The translations under genes and the position numbers were made by a program. This document shows positions 6,868-16,026 of a stretch of 44,126 nt of DNA, piece by piece; the stretch's first letter is position 1; each line of letters begins with the position of its first letter. Source of the stretch: a bacterium (GTDB taxonomy: Bacteria > BMS3Abin14); assembly GCA_020350725.1 (NCBI GenBank), contig CP070719.1, positions 854,883 through 899,008 on the forward strand, written 5' to 3'. The notes under the pieces were generated by a model. It saw only the letters and a list, made by a program, of their open reading frames with translations, made no database searches and had not been told where the DNA came from.

Positions 6868-8019
6868 CTACCCTCCCAGTTCCAGCTCCACAATCCTCAC
6901 CCAGAATTCGACGCCGGGCCCTATGATATCGTCGTTGAAGTCGTAATCGGAACGGTGGCTCATGGTGTGGAACCCGTTGCCGATGAAGACGTAGCATCCA
7001 GGAACGTTTTCGAGGAAGTAGGAGAAATCCTCGGACGCCATGAGGGGAGGGACCTCGGTCTGGACCCTGCCTGGACCGGCCACGGCCCGTGCGGCCTCGG
7101 CCGCTATGGCGGCTTCCCTTTCGGTATTGACCGTGGGGGGATAGCCGGGCAGGTATTCGAAGGTGTGCTCGGCCCCGTGGGCGCCGCATACCCCTGCCAC
7201 CACCCTCTCCATGGCTCCCTTGATCTGTTCGCGAACCTCCGGTGTCTGCATCCTCGTGCACCCTCTCAGGACGGCCGCATCCGGGATGACGTTCCATGTG
7301 GTCCCCGATTGGAAAAGGGTCACGGAGATGACAGCGTGATCCAGAGCGCTGATCTCCCGGGAAACGATGGTCTGGAGGGCCGTGACCACCTCCGCCCCGA
7401 CAATGATGGGATCCGTTCCCGTGTGGGGAAGGGCGGCGTGGGTTCCAAGGCCCCGGATCACGATCTCGAAGTTATCCGTGGCGGCCATTACGGGTCCCGT
7501 TCTCAGGGCAAAGGCTCCGGCCTCCAGGCCCGACCTGTTGTGCATACCGTAGACGGCTTCGATGGGGAACCTGTCGAACAGTCCTTCCTCCACCAGCAGC
7601 CGGGCGCCCCCGCCACCCTCCTCCGCCGGCTGGAAGACGAATACCACAGTGCCGTCGAAGCGCCTTGTCTTGGCCAGATAGCGGGCCGCCCCGAGCAGCA
7701 TGGCCAGATGTCCGTCGTGCCCGCAGGCGTGCATCAACCCCTCCCGGACGGAGGCGTGATCCACCTCTCCCTTTTCCCTGATGGGCAGGGCGTCCATATC
7801 CGCCCTCAGGGCGATGGTCCTCTCCGTAGTGCCTGCCCTCAGGACACCGATCACCCCCGTCTTCGCCCAGCCGGTGTGGACCTCGACACCCATGTCATGG
7901 AGCCTGTCGGCGATGATCCGGGCGGTTCGCGTCTCCTCGAAGCCCAGCTCCGGATGCCGGTGGAGGTCATGTCGCAGGGCGATGAGTTCGGGCAGATAGG
8001 ATGAAATAGTCTTTTTCAT
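6868..8019 (-). CDS. M20-family amidohydrolase / metallopeptidase (HipO-like)
   Basis: This 383-residue cytoplasmic dizinc hydrolase belongs to the M20D group, which removes N-acyl groups from amino acids (hippurate hydrolase, IAA-amino acid hydrolase, N-acetyl-diaminopimelate deacetylase). It opens with LRHDLHRHPELGFEE. It then shows the metal-binding ADMDALP and HACGHDGHLAMLLGAA motifs, FQPAEEGGGGA with the catalytic Glu pair, and the C-terminal ASEDFSYFLENVPG signature. The dimerisation insert begins near residue 185. Length is normal and no key residue is missing. It lies downstream of the histidine kinase gene on the same strand, separated by about 100 bases. Substrate cannot be assigned. 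Confidence 0.93.
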   Translation of the reverse strand: MKKTISSYLPELIALRHDLHRHPELGFEETRTARIIADRLHDMGVEVHTGWAKTGVIGVLRAGTTERTIALRADMDALPIREKGEVDHASVREGLMHACGHDGHLAMLLGAARYLAKTRRFDGTVVFVFQPAEEGGGGARLLVEEGLFDRFPIEAVYGMHNRSGLEAGAFALRTGPVMAATDNFEIVIRGLGTHAALPHTGTDPIIVGAEVVTALQTIVSREISALDHAVISVTLFQSGTTWNVIPDAAVLRGCTRMQTPEVREQIKGAMERVVAGVCGAHGAEHTFEYLPGYPPTVNTEREAAIAAEAARAVAGPGRVQTEVPPLMASEDFSYFLENVPGCYVFIGNGFHTMSHRSDYDFNDDIIGPGVEFWVRIVELELGG

Positions 8020-8122
8020 GCTTCCGGGTTTGTTTTAGCCGGTTCCGGGTCGGTGATGTTGAGTTGAGTGCGAATGCGGGGTCGGAATGTCGGTTTTGAT
8101 GCCTGATCGCATCCGATCAAGA

Positions 8123-9958
8123 TCAACCGGCGATGTCTGCCTGGGATTCCGCCGGTGTGTCCTTCTCAATGGCCGATCCCGTTGCCGGAAGGGTGATGAC
8201 AAAAATCGCCCCTTGGCCGGGTTCACCCTCCACCCGGATATCCCCACCGTGGTCCTTGATGATGCCGAAGGTTACCGCCAGTCCGAGGCCGGTTCCTTTA
8301 CCCGCTGCCTTGGTTGTAAAGAACGGCTCGAAGATCTTTTCCCTTTCTTCCGGTGGAATACCCGGCCCTGTGTCCTTGATCCGTATCTCGACGGTGTCCT
8401 GCTCCACCAGGTCGGTCGCCACTGTAACGGTGCCCGGCTTTCCGTCCATTGCCTGCTGGGCGTTGATGAGAAGGTTCATAAAGACCTGGATGAGCTGGTT
8501 GGCGTCTCCGCTGATCTCAGGCAGGTCCTGGCGCAATGTTTTTTCGACACCTATCTCATGGATCCCCAACTGGTGGTCGGCGAGGACCAGGGAATCCTCC
8601 AGGACGTCATTGATGCTGAGGGAGACCAGCTGCGGCTGGTCCTGCCGTGCGAACTTCATGAGGTTTTCGATGATGGCGTTACACCGGCGGGTCTCCTTTT
8701 CGATGATCGTCAGATTCTTGTACAAGGAGTTGTTCTGCTCCAGTTTTTTCAGAGAGAGTTGGGCGTAGCCAAGGATCCCTGCCAGCGGGTTCTTGACTTC
8801 ATGGGCTATCCCCGCACTCAGTTGGCCGAAGGCCGACATCTTCTCCGACTGGATAAGGGCGGCCTGGGTTTCCGCCAGGGTTTTCTCCCTCTCCCGCAGT
8901 TCAACGGCCATTCTGTTGACCGACCCCGTGAGGCTCCCGATCTCGTCGTGGGATGCCGGGTTGAGCTGGATGTCAAAGTGACCTCGACCGACGTCCCGGG
9001 TGGCCTCTGACAGCTCTTCCAGGGGCCGGGTGATGCGTCGGGACCAGAAGAGGCTGGCGGCCGCAGCGCCCAGGAGGATCACCAGGGAGACGCCGAGGAG
9101 GCTCATGAAGATGGATCTCGCTGTGAGGTAGGCCGTCTTCAGGGGAATCCGCATTCCGACCACGAGGTCGCCGATCTCCACCGGTGAGAAGCTCCCGATC
9201 ATATCGGTGCCGTCAATGACGTATTCATGCGTTGTGTCCAATTTCGATTGTTCCGCCAGGAGGGCCTCGCCCGGAATCCATCCGGTGGAGTCCCCGGAGA
9301 GGACCTGCTCCGGATCCCTGTGGACCAGGAGGCTTCCTCCCGGTTCTGCGATGAACGCCTCCAACACCTCTGATTGGCCCATGATAGCCATGAGGCCGTC
9401 CATGCGTACCAGGGCCTCGAGGATGACCCCGGTTTCCCGTCCGGGGACCGGGACGGCGGTGGCTATGGTCATGAGGGGGAGTTCCGCCAGGAAGGTGGAG
9501 TTCCGGATGTGAATCACACCGGGCCGGAGGGTTGATGAGGGAATGGGATGTTGGGCCCGATAAGCGTCCAGTTCGGCCCGGGTGGTCCCGGCTTCCGTCA
9601 GCGTCAATTCCTCGATAATCGAGGCCTGTTCCCGACCGCCCTCGTAGAAAATGACGGCCACCATCTCGGGATAATCGGTGAAAAGCTGGTCGAACATCCT
9701 TGATTTTTCATCCTGGGTCAACCCGCCGTCATAGGCGACTCTGGTAAAGGTCTTTATCGAGTCAAGGTAATTCTGGATCATCGTTTTTACTTCCGCTGCC
9801 GTGTGGCGGGTGTTGGTCGAGATAAAATCTTTGATGTAAGCCGTTTTGTCAGCGTGGAAGAGGTTGGCCATGGTGTAGGTGATGGCGCCCACCACGACGG
9901 TAACCAGCAGGAGGAAGGAGAACAGGATCTTAAACCTGAGGGAAATAAAGATCTTCAT
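8123..9958 (-). CDS. Membrane sensor histidine kinase (sensor-TM-HAMP-HisKA-HATPase)
   Basis: This 611-residue inner-membrane kinase has TM1 at about residues 10-30, a periplasmic sensor region of about 250 residues (Cache-like, unassigned ligand), TM2 at about 283-304 and HAMP at about 305-358. The dimerisation domain carries phospho-acceptor His386 in SAGIAHEVKNPL. The ATPase domain has an N box near NLLINAQQA, a G1 box DTGPGIP and a G2 box GTGLGL. Its start is 6 bases after the stop of the FecR-domain gene, so the two form an operon. No receiver domain is attached. The nearest candidate partner is the response regulator-GGDEF protein encoded divergently at 11571. That partnership is inference. 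Confidence 0.95.
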   Translation of the reverse strand: MKIFISLRFKILFSFLLLVTVVVGAITYTMANLFHADKTAYIKDFISTNTRHTAAEVKTMIQNYLDSIKTFTRVAYDGGLTQDEKSRMFDQLFTDYPEMVAVIFYEGGREQASIIEELTLTEAGTTRAELDAYRAQHPIPSSTLRPGVIHIRNSTFLAELPLMTIATAVPVPGRETGVILEALVRMDGLMAIMGQSEVLEAFIAEPGGSLLVHRDPEQVLSGDSTGWIPGEALLAEQSKLDTTHEYVIDGTDMIGSFSPVEIGDLVVGMRIPLKTAYLTARSIFMSLLGVSLVILLGAAAASLFWSRRITRPLEELSEATRDVGRGHFDIQLNPASHDEIGSLTGSVNRMAVELREREKTLAETQAALIQSEKMSAFGQLSAGIAHEVKNPLAGILGYAQLSLKKLEQNNSLYKNLTIIEKETRRCNAIIENLMKFARQDQPQLVSLSINDVLEDSLVLADHQLGIHEIGVEKTLRQDLPEISGDANQLIQVFMNLLINAQQAMDGKPGTVTVATDLVEQDTVEIRIKDTGPGIPPEEREKIFEPFFTTKAAGKGTGLGLAVTFGIIKDHGGDIRVEGEPGQGAIFVITLPATGSAIEKDTPAESQADIAG

Positions 9959-9964
9959 ACTATC

Positions 9965-11269
9965 TCAGAACTCCGCGTCGACTATCTGTGAAAAATACGT
10001 CACGTTCCCGACTTTGTCCACCGCTTCCACGACAATGATGTTGGACCCGGGCTTAAGGGGAACGCTGTGGATGAAATCACCGTGTTCGTTGATCGTTGCC
10101 TGGAGGCCGCTGACGAAGACCCTGGCCCCGGGTTCAGTGGTTCCCGTGAGCTTCAACACATCGCTCCCCACCGGGCCTTCCGGATAATGGACCTGCAAAA
10201 CCGGGGGGTCGAGATCCTGGACGAGTTTAAAGTGCCCTACCGCGCTGAATCTGTCACCCCAGTCGCTGGTCGCGGAACTGACCCGCCAGAAGTAATCCCC
10301 CGCTTTCAGGTTGCCGTGGGAAAACCGGTTGTCCCTGATGGTATCATCGTATACCACACTGTCGAACTCGGGATCCCTTGACAAAGCAAAACGGTACTGA
10401 GAGATTCCCTGGGGCCCCACCCAGGCGAAGGAAACCGTGGGCGAAATGTCCCTGAAGAGAAAGATCGTCCCCTCCTCCGGCGAGGTAAGCACCGGCGACC
10501 CGGGCGGTTTGGAGAGGTAAACGGGTGATTGTCCCGGTTGGATCTTGACGATCTGATTGGGGCCCACTTCCATGGATCCCTCTTCCAGCACGAGGTCCGC
10601 CGAACCCTCGAGCACGGTCAGGACGGACGAATCGTCCTGCCTGACGGCCATCTGAAACCGGGCCGACTGGCCCATTTTCCCGCGGGACGGGACCCTGGCC
10701 ACGGCACCCGGAGCCACGACCTCGAGGTTGAACGATTCCTTTACCCCTTTTTTTACCCCTCCTGTCAGCTGACCGCCCATGAGGACAACGACGGTCCTGT
10801 TTTCCCGGAGAAAGATGTCCCGGTCGAGCTTTCTCAGGACGACCAGGGAATTCTCGCCCAGTTCCAGGAAGTGATCCCCCGTAAATGAGAGTGTTGCGCC
10901 ACTCCTGTCGAATGTCTGAATGGCATCCCTGTTATAGAGGAGCATCCCCTCCGAGGCGTTCGTCCATGCGATCTGGGCGGCGCGTTTGGATTTTACGGAT
11001 CGTTCCTTTCTGGTGAGGACGGCGGTAGCCCTTTTCCCCTGGCCGTCTTCACCGGCCGTGGTGACCAGGCGGAGTTCCCGGGACCCCGTCCCCCCATCGG
11101 TGGGATCCCGGGATCCCTCGCTCCGTATGACAAGGTCAAAGAGACTCTGTCCCGAGGGAAAGATGCTGTTGAGGGTCAGAGCGATAACCAGGAAGGCGAG
11201 GAGAATCAGCGCCAGCACGAGGAGCGCTTCGATGACATTTTTACCCGCGGCCTGGAAGGAGAGCTTCAT
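9965..11269 (-). CDS. Membrane-anchored FecR-domain protein with Ig-like C-terminus
   Basis: This 434-residue protein has a single N-terminal TM (about 14-34) that places the rest in the periplasm. Residues about 115-250 match a FecR domain (GDHFLELGENSLVVLRKL, then VVLMGGQLTGG and VLEGSADLVLEEG). About 255-350 is fibronectin-like, with WRVSSATSDWGD. About 355-430 is a bacterial Ig-like repeat (LTGTTEPGARVFVSG...). FecR domains outside iron uptake often occur in envelope proteins with peptidoglycan or surface roles. The start at 11269 has a GGAG site. It is the first gene of a two-gene operon with the sensor kinase and may feed envelope signals to it. Confidence 0.85.
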   Translation of the reverse strand: MKLSFQAAGKNVIEALLVLALILLAFLVIALTLNSIFPSGQSLFDLVIRSEGSRDPTDGGTGSRELRLVTTAGEDGQGKRATAVLTRKERSVKSKRAAQIAWTNASEGMLLYNRDAIQTFDRSGATLSFTGDHFLELGENSLVVLRKLDRDIFLRENRTVVVLMGGQLTGGVKKGVKESFNLEVVAPGAVARVPSRGKMGQSARFQMAVRQDDSSVLTVLEGSADLVLEEGSMEVGPNQIVKIQPGQSPVYLSKPPGSPVLTSPEEGTIFLFRDISPTVSFAWVGPQGISQYRFALSRDPEFDSVVYDDTIRDNRFSHGNLKAGDYFWRVSSATSDWGDRFSAVGHFKLVQDLDPPVLQVHYPEGPVGSDVLKLTGTTEPGARVFVSGLQATINEHGDFIHSVPLKPGSNIIVVEAVDKVGNVTYFSQIVDAEF

Positions 11270-11570
11270 GCTGGACTCCGTGACACGGTAAACATCCTGT
11301 CCGGCAAATTACAAATATGAAATATACTAGCACAGGTTTTTCCGTTTTTAAACCAGGGTTTTGGCCAGGCTGTTCACCACGATCGCCGGATCGGGGCACG
11401 GGATCAAGCCTGCCCGGAAGGGAAAAAGGGGTCCGACCGGAAGGACCCACCGGGAGCCCAGGGAGTTGCCTTGGGTGCAAAAAGAGGCTAATAAGGGGTA
11501 CGGTCGAACCGCACGGAGACCCGGTCCGAAAGCGGCAGACTGTGACCAAGTCGGTGCCCGAGGAGGTTCC
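11270..11570. other. Divergent promoter region and structured leader of the GGDEF regulator
   Basis: This 301-base stretch separates the FecR gene (minus) from the response regulator (plus). It has an AT-rich part (about 11300-11345) with a TATACT hexamer at 11323-11328 that could be a -10 element. A GC-rich leader with small hairpins follows (GGGTCC/GGACCC at about 11428-11447, and CCCAGG/CCTTGGG near 11457-11475). I could not match the leader to a known riboswitch class. The plus frame is open from 11361, but it lacks a coding character and a ribosome binding site. Confidence 0.4.
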
Positions 11571-12524
11571 ATGGTGAAGCACGGTATCAGGATTCTTATA
11601 GCCGACGATGAGCAGATCATCAGAGATCTTCTCACGGAACACCTGACTGAAGAGGGATTTGACGTTGTGGCTGTCCCCAGCGGCGAGGAGGCCCTGGAAA
11701 CGTTCAGGGCGGACCCGGACTGTCTGGTGGTCACCGACATCAGGATGGGCGGGATGAGCGGGGTTAAGCTGCTGGAGGAGATCAAGAAGCTCGACCCCGA
11801 GGCCCAGGTTGTCATGATCACCAGTCACGCCTCCCTTGACACGGCCGTGGCCACGCTTCGCGCCGGAGCATACGATTACATCTTCAAACCCTTCGATAAC
11901 CTTGACCAGATCACCGAAGTGATCAGTCGTGCCGTGGACAAGATCCATCTGATCCGTCAGAACCGCCAGCTGATCGAGAACCTCGAGGCCAGCAACCTGA
12001 TGATGGAGCGGGCCAACGAGGCGCTCCGGGAGCTGGCCGTTCGGGACGGTCTGACGGGACTTTTCAATTTTCGCCATTTCAAGGATGTCCTTTACGAGGA
12101 GTTGGCCAGGGCTTCCCGATATGAGAGGGAGCTGTGCCTGCTGATGCTGGATGTGGACAACTTCAAGATTTACAACGATACCCACGGACACCCGGCGGGT
12201 GATGAGGTGCTCAAGACCGTGGCGGATATCCTCACCAGGCGCCTTCGCGACGTGGATCGCTCGGCCCGGTATGGAGGGGAGGAGTTCCTGGTCCTCCTGC
12301 CGGAGACGACCCGGGAGAAGGGGACAACCGTTGCCGAGGACCTCCGGGTTCAGATCGAGGATTACCCTTTCATGGGCCGGGAGTCCCAGCCTATGGGGAA
12401 GGTCACCGTCAGCCTCGGCGTGGCGGCATTTCCCGCCGACGGCACGGATGTCGAAACGTTGATCAAGGCAGTGGACGGCGCCCTCTACAGGGCGAAGAAC
12501 AGCGGGCGCAACCGGGTAGCCTGA
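11571..12524 (+). CDS. Response regulator with diguanylate cyclase (GGDEF) output
   Basis: This 317-residue cytoplasmic protein has a receiver domain (residues about 6-120) with acidic pocket ADDE, phospho-acceptor Asp in VVTDIRMGG (about residue 56) and Lys in FKPF (about 106). A coiled linker (about 120-155) leads to a GGDEF domain that starts at RDGLTGLFNFRHF. The signature is RYGGEEF, an active form, and an RxxD inhibitory site (RDVD) lies five residues before it, so product feedback by c-di-GMP is expected. ATG 11571 was chosen over the upstream open frame because AGGAGG lies at 11561-11566. It is divergent from the FecR/kinase operon and immediately precedes the sigma-54-type surface-protein locus, so it may set c-di-GMP for surface attachment. 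Confidence 0.95.
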   Translation: MVKHGIRILIADDEQIIRDLLTEHLTEEGFDVVAVPSGEEALETFRADPDCLVVTDIRMGGMSGVKLLEEIKKLDPEAQVVMITSHASLDTAVATLRAGAYDYIFKPFDNLDQITEVISRAVDKIHLIRQNRQLIENLEASNLMMERANEALRELAVRDGLTGLFNFRHFKDVLYEELARASRYERELCLLMLDVDNFKIYNDTHGHPAGDEVLKTVADILTRRLRDVDRSARYGGEEFLVLLPETTREKGTTVAEDLRVQIEDYPFMGRESQPMGKVTVSLGVAAFPADGTDVETLIKAVDGALYRAKNSGRNRVA

Positions 12525-12599
12525 ACAGCCCGCACCCGGAGATCCGCCCCTTCCGGCCCCGGAGCACCTGACGAGGATGGCCTTCTCCTCCTGACGGCG

Positions 12600-12643
12600 G
12601 GACGCACCGTCCTGTCGAGGGAACCCCACCGGACGGTACGTCC
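12600..12643. promoter_or_regulatory. Two GGACG-N3-CGTCC palindromes upstream of the -24/-12 promoter
   Basis: Identical 13-bp palindromes lie at 12600-12612 and 12631-12643, both followed by TGT. Their centres are 31 bp apart, about three helical turns. They sit about 110-145 bp upstream of the -24 element at 12750, where enhancer-binding proteins for sigma-54 usually bind. The second is followed six bases later by seven T (12651-12656 and neighbours), so it may instead, or also, terminate the GGDEF transcript. The rest of 12525-12879 contains no gene. Confidence 0.4.
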
Positions 12644-12747
12644 TGTGAATTTTTTTCAAGGTTTTGTCCCTGCAAGGGTATTTGCCCGCTCCATCCCAGA
12701 AAAAACCTTCAAATACAATGTGTTGCAAATGTGTCAAATCTATCGGT

Positions 12748-12764
12748 TCGGCACGGCGATTGCA
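12748..12764 (+). promoter_or_regulatory. Sigma-54 (-24/-12) promoter of the beta-helix surface protein
   Basis: GGCACG (12750-12755) and TTGCA (12760-12764) are placed so that GG and GC are exactly 10 bases apart. Against the consensus YTGGCACGRNNNTTGCW only the T at 12749 (a C) differs. Transcription would start near 12775, about 105 bases before the GTG start at 12880. No sigma-54 activator (AAA+ enhancer-binding protein) is encoded in the window. Confidence 0.75.
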
Positions 12765-12879
12765 AACGTAAGACAATGGTCTGTAACAGTGATGTCAGTC
12801 GATCTCGCTTTTACCGAACCGGATCCCGCGGATTCCGCGTAGCGGAGCCGGGCAGAGGAAGCAGGAGGCCCCTGGGGCA

Positions 12880-15800
12880 GTGAAACGGGCAGGACAGGTC
12901 AATTCCGGGCAGGATCGTGTCCCCGCCGGGGGCACAGGATGGCTGTGGGGCCTTCTCCCCCTCCTGGCCCTGGTCAGCCTGATGCCGGGTGAGGCCGGGG
13001 CCTGCACCGTCACCAACACAGCCGATGCGGGTGGTGGCTCCCTGCGGGCTTGCATCCTTTTCGCCAACGCCAATCCGGGGGACACCATCGCCTTCGACAT
13101 CCCCGATACGGACCCGGGGTATGTGACCTCGGGCGGCGACTCCTGGTGGCGGATCAGCCCATTCAGTCCCCTGCCGGTGATCACGGCCCCCGAAACCGTT
13201 CTGGACGGCCTGACCCAGACGACCAACCGTGGTGATACGAACAGCCGCGGACCGGAGATCGAGATAAACGGGACCGGGGCGGGCATCACGGACGGAGTGG
13301 TTCTGACAGGGGGAAACAGCACGATCAGGAACCTTGCCATCAATCGGTTCGGCGACGACGGCATCGTTCTGAGCACTGCGGACGGCAACGTCGTGGAAGG
13401 ATGTTACATCGGTCTCGACCCCACGGGGACGGTCGACCTGGGCAACGTCGACCACGGTATCATCGTCCGGGACGGATCCGACAACAACACCATCGGGGGG
13501 CCCGGAACCGGTAACGTGATCTCCGGCAACGGTGACCGGGGCATCCGCCTCCTGTCCACAAGCGGAAACGTCGTCCAGGGCAACCTCATCGGCACCGATC
13601 CCTCGGGGACGGCCGACCTCGGCAACAGCGCATGGGGCGTTCATCTGGAGGGCGCCTTCGGGAATGTCATCGGGGGTCAGAACCCAGGTGAGGGGAACCT
13701 TATCGCCTTCAACACCTCCGATGGCCTGTTCGTCACCGGCCTGGGATCGAACCAGAACCTGATCTCCGGAAATACCTTCTTCTCCAACGAAGGACTGGGC
13801 ATCGACCTGGCTCCCGACGGAGTGGGAGCCGGTCCCGGCGCCAACAACGGTAAGACGGCCCCCGTTTTCACCGGCCTGGCGAATTCGGGGCCGGATCTCG
13901 CCGTCACGACGATCGCGGGGCCGGGCGATGTCATCGAGTTCTTCCGGGTGGAAAACGCCGTCGCTCCGGCGGTGGGAGAGGACCCGACCGGATCCGGAGA
14001 GGGGTACCTCTATCTGGGCGCCTGCGTGGACAACGGAGGGTGTTCGGGACCGCACATGGTCTCGGCGGCCGACGGGGACGTCTCAGTCGGCACGGTCACC
14101 GCGACCCTGTCCGGAACTGTCCTGACGGGAAGTGACCACCTGTCCGCTACGGCCACCGACCCTTCCAACAACACCTCCGAGTTCGCGGCCAACAACGTCG
14201 TCGTGTCCCCCTGCCCGACGGTGGTCTTCACCGGTGATCTCGGGCTCGGTTCCCTTCGCGAATGTATCAATTACGCCAACGCCAACCCGGGGACGACCAT
14301 CAGCTTCGATATTCCCGATACCAGCCCGAATTACGTCACATCGGGCGCCGACTCCTGGTGGCGGATCAGCCCCGGCAGTAATCTGCCGGCGATAACGGCG
14401 CCCGGCACCGTCATCGACGGTTCGACGCAGACGGCCAATCGGGGTAACACCAACAGCCTCGGTCCCGAGATCGAGATCGACGGATCCGGGGCGGGAATCG
14501 GAGTCGACGGGCTGGTGATCGGTAACCCCGGTGAGAACAGCGCGGTCCGCGGGCTTGCGGTGGGAAACTTCAGCCGGAGCGGGATCTCTCTGTTGGTGGG
14601 GGGCAACCTCATCGCCGGTAACTACATCGGCCTTGAACCGGACGGTACGACACTGGCCGGCAACAACACGTCCGCCACCGCCCTGCAGGGAGGCATCCGC
14701 ATCCAGTCAGCCGGGAACACCGTCGGCGGTGCTGCATCCAGTGACCGCAACGTCATCTCCGGCAATATTCTCGCCGGCATCGTGATCACAGGCGGTGCCA
14801 CCGGCAATCAGGTCATCGGAAACTACATCGGCCTGGACTCGGGGGGAACCCTGGACAGGGGCAACATCAATGACGGTGAGGGCATCGAGATCGAACTCGC
14901 CAACGGCAACACCATCGGGGGCACCTTGATCGGGGAACGGAACGTCATCTCGGGGAACGAAAGCGACGGCATCGAGATCGACGGTGCCGACCTCAATGTG
15001 GTTCAGGGCAACTTCATCGGCACCGACTACACCGGCACCGTGCTGATCCCCAACGACCGTGACGGCATCGACATCAACGCCAACGGGGCCGATGGAGCGA
15101 CGGGCAACACCGTCGGGGGGACCTCTGCCGGGGCGGGAAACCTGATCCGTGGAAACGCCCTCAACGGAGTCCAGTTGCGGGATGAACTTGTCCCTGGAAG
15201 CACCACCAACAATTCCATTCTTGGTAACAGCATCTACGATAACGGCCAGCTGGGCATCGACCTGGAACCCGACGGCGTCGCGGTCAATGACCCAGGCGAT
15301 GGGGATACGGGCCCGAACGGTCTTCAGAATTACCCCATCCTCAGCTCCGTGGTCACCAACGGTGTCTCCACCACCATTTCCGGCACTCTCAGCAGCACGC
15401 CCAACACAACCTTCCGGCTGGAATTCTTCGCGAGCACTGCCCCCGATCCCCTGGGTTACGGCGAGGGACAGTCGTTCCTGGGGACCGCCGTCGTTACCAC
15501 CGACGGAGTCGGCGAGGCGGCCTTTTCCGTGAACCTGCCCACCCCTGTCGCGGCGGGGGCATACGTCTCGGCCACGGCCACCGACCCGGCGGGAAGCACC
15601 TCGGAGTTCGCCTCCAACCTCATGACTCCCCTCGTCCTTGTGAAACAGGCTTTTCTGGCATCGGATGGGTCGCCCCTGTCCAACAGCAGCACTCTGCCCA
15701 GGGGATCGGTCATTAGGTTTCTCATCTTCATCGACAACGGCGGACCCGTGCGCAACGATGTCAGTGTCCAGGATGTCCTCGATCCCGCTTTCGCCTATTC

Positions 15801-16026
15801 CGCCGGATCCCTCAGGGTGGACAACAACGCCCCTGGGGGCGCCTCCGTGGGTGATATTTACGCCTCGGTCAGCGCGGCGGCGTCCCTGACCGACACCATC
15901 GACGCCGATGTCGCCAGTATCACCGGGAGCACCATCAACGTGGGCAACCGGTTCGTGTCCAACGGCCAGCTGGACATAGCGGCCAACAGGGTCTGGGCCC
16001 TGCTGTTTACGGTGACGATGAGATGA
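12880..16026 (+). CDS. Secreted double beta-helix protein with C-terminal DUF11-like domain
   Basis: This 1048-residue protein has a long signal peptide ending near residue 41 (GEAGA|CTV). Two tandem copies of a CSLREA-type beta-helix follow, about 42-440 and 444-915. Each opens with GSLR(A/E)C...FANANPG or the near-equivalent YANANPG, then shares WWRISP, LDGLTQT/IDGSTQT and GPEIEI blocks. Repeated GNxIGG/NVISGN/NYIGLD-like coils follow, as expected for right-handed parallel beta-helices. Residues about 919-1048 form a DUF11-like domain (RFLIFIDNGG...NDVSVQDVLDPAFAYSAGS) that closely matches the next gene product. The start is GTG with AGGAGG at 12862-12867. The expected location is extracellular or cell surface; the role may be adhesin or filament tip. 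No catalytic residues are evident. Confidence 0.9.
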   Translation: MKRAGQVNSGQDRVPAGGTGWLWGLLPLLALVSLMPGEAGACTVTNTADAGGGSLRACILFANANPGDTIAFDIPDTDPGYVTSGGDSWWRISPFSPLPVITAPETVLDGLTQTTNRGDTNSRGPEIEINGTGAGITDGVVLTGGNSTIRNLAINRFGDDGIVLSTADGNVVEGCYIGLDPTGTVDLGNVDHGIIVRDGSDNNTIGGPGTGNVISGNGDRGIRLLSTSGNVVQGNLIGTDPSGTADLGNSAWGVHLEGAFGNVIGGQNPGEGNLIAFNTSDGLFVTGLGSNQNLISGNTFFSNEGLGIDLAPDGVGAGPGANNGKTAPVFTGLANSGPDLAVTTIAGPGDVIEFFRVENAVAPAVGEDPTGSGEGYLYLGACVDNGGCSGPHMVSAADGDVSVGTVTATLSGTVLTGSDHLSATATDPSNNTSEFAANNVVVSPCPTVVFTGDLGLGSLRECINYANANPGTTISFDIPDTSPNYVTSGADSWWRISPGSNLPAITAPGTVIDGSTQTANRGNTNSLGPEIEIDGSGAGIGVDGLVIGNPGENSAVRGLAVGNFSRSGISLLVGGNLIAGNYIGLEPDGTTLAGNNTSATALQGGIRIQSAGNTVGGAASSDRNVISGNILAGIVITGGATGNQVIGNYIGLDSGGTLDRGNINDGEGIEIELANGNTIGGTLIGERNVISGNESDGIEIDGADLNVVQGNFIGTDYTGTVLIPNDRDGIDINANGADGATGNTVGGTSAGAGNLIRGNALNGVQLRDELVPGSTTNNSILGNSIYDNGQLGIDLEPDGVAVNDPGDGDTGPNGLQNYPILSSVVTNGVSTTISGTLSSTPNTTFRLEFFASTAPDPLGYGEGQSFLGTAVVTTDGVGEAAFSVNLPTPVAAGAYVSATATDPAGSTSEFASNLMTPLVLVKQAFLASDGSPLSNSSTLPRGSVIRFLIFIDNGGPVRNDVSVQDVLDPAFAYSAGSLRVDNNAPGGASVGDIYASVSAAASLTDTIDADVASITGSTINVGNRFVSNGQLDIAANRVWALLFTVTMR

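Noticed and set aside
6727-8004. 425-residue plus-strand frame antisense to the M20 amidohydrolase
   Set aside because: The minus-strand protein has all zinc-binding motifs; the plus frame is His/Gly/Pro-rich shadow.
11361-11570. N-terminal extension of the GGDEF regulator, or a c-di-GMP riboswitch in its leader
   Set aside because: AGGAGG sits right before ATG 11571 and the receiver domain starts there. The leader has small hairpins but lacks the conserved core (ACGCAAAGC-type) of GEMM riboswitches.
11241-12776. 511-residue open frame on the minus strand over the GGDEF regulator
   Set aside because: It crosses the divergent promoter region and lies antisense to a gene with complete receiver and GGDEF motifs.
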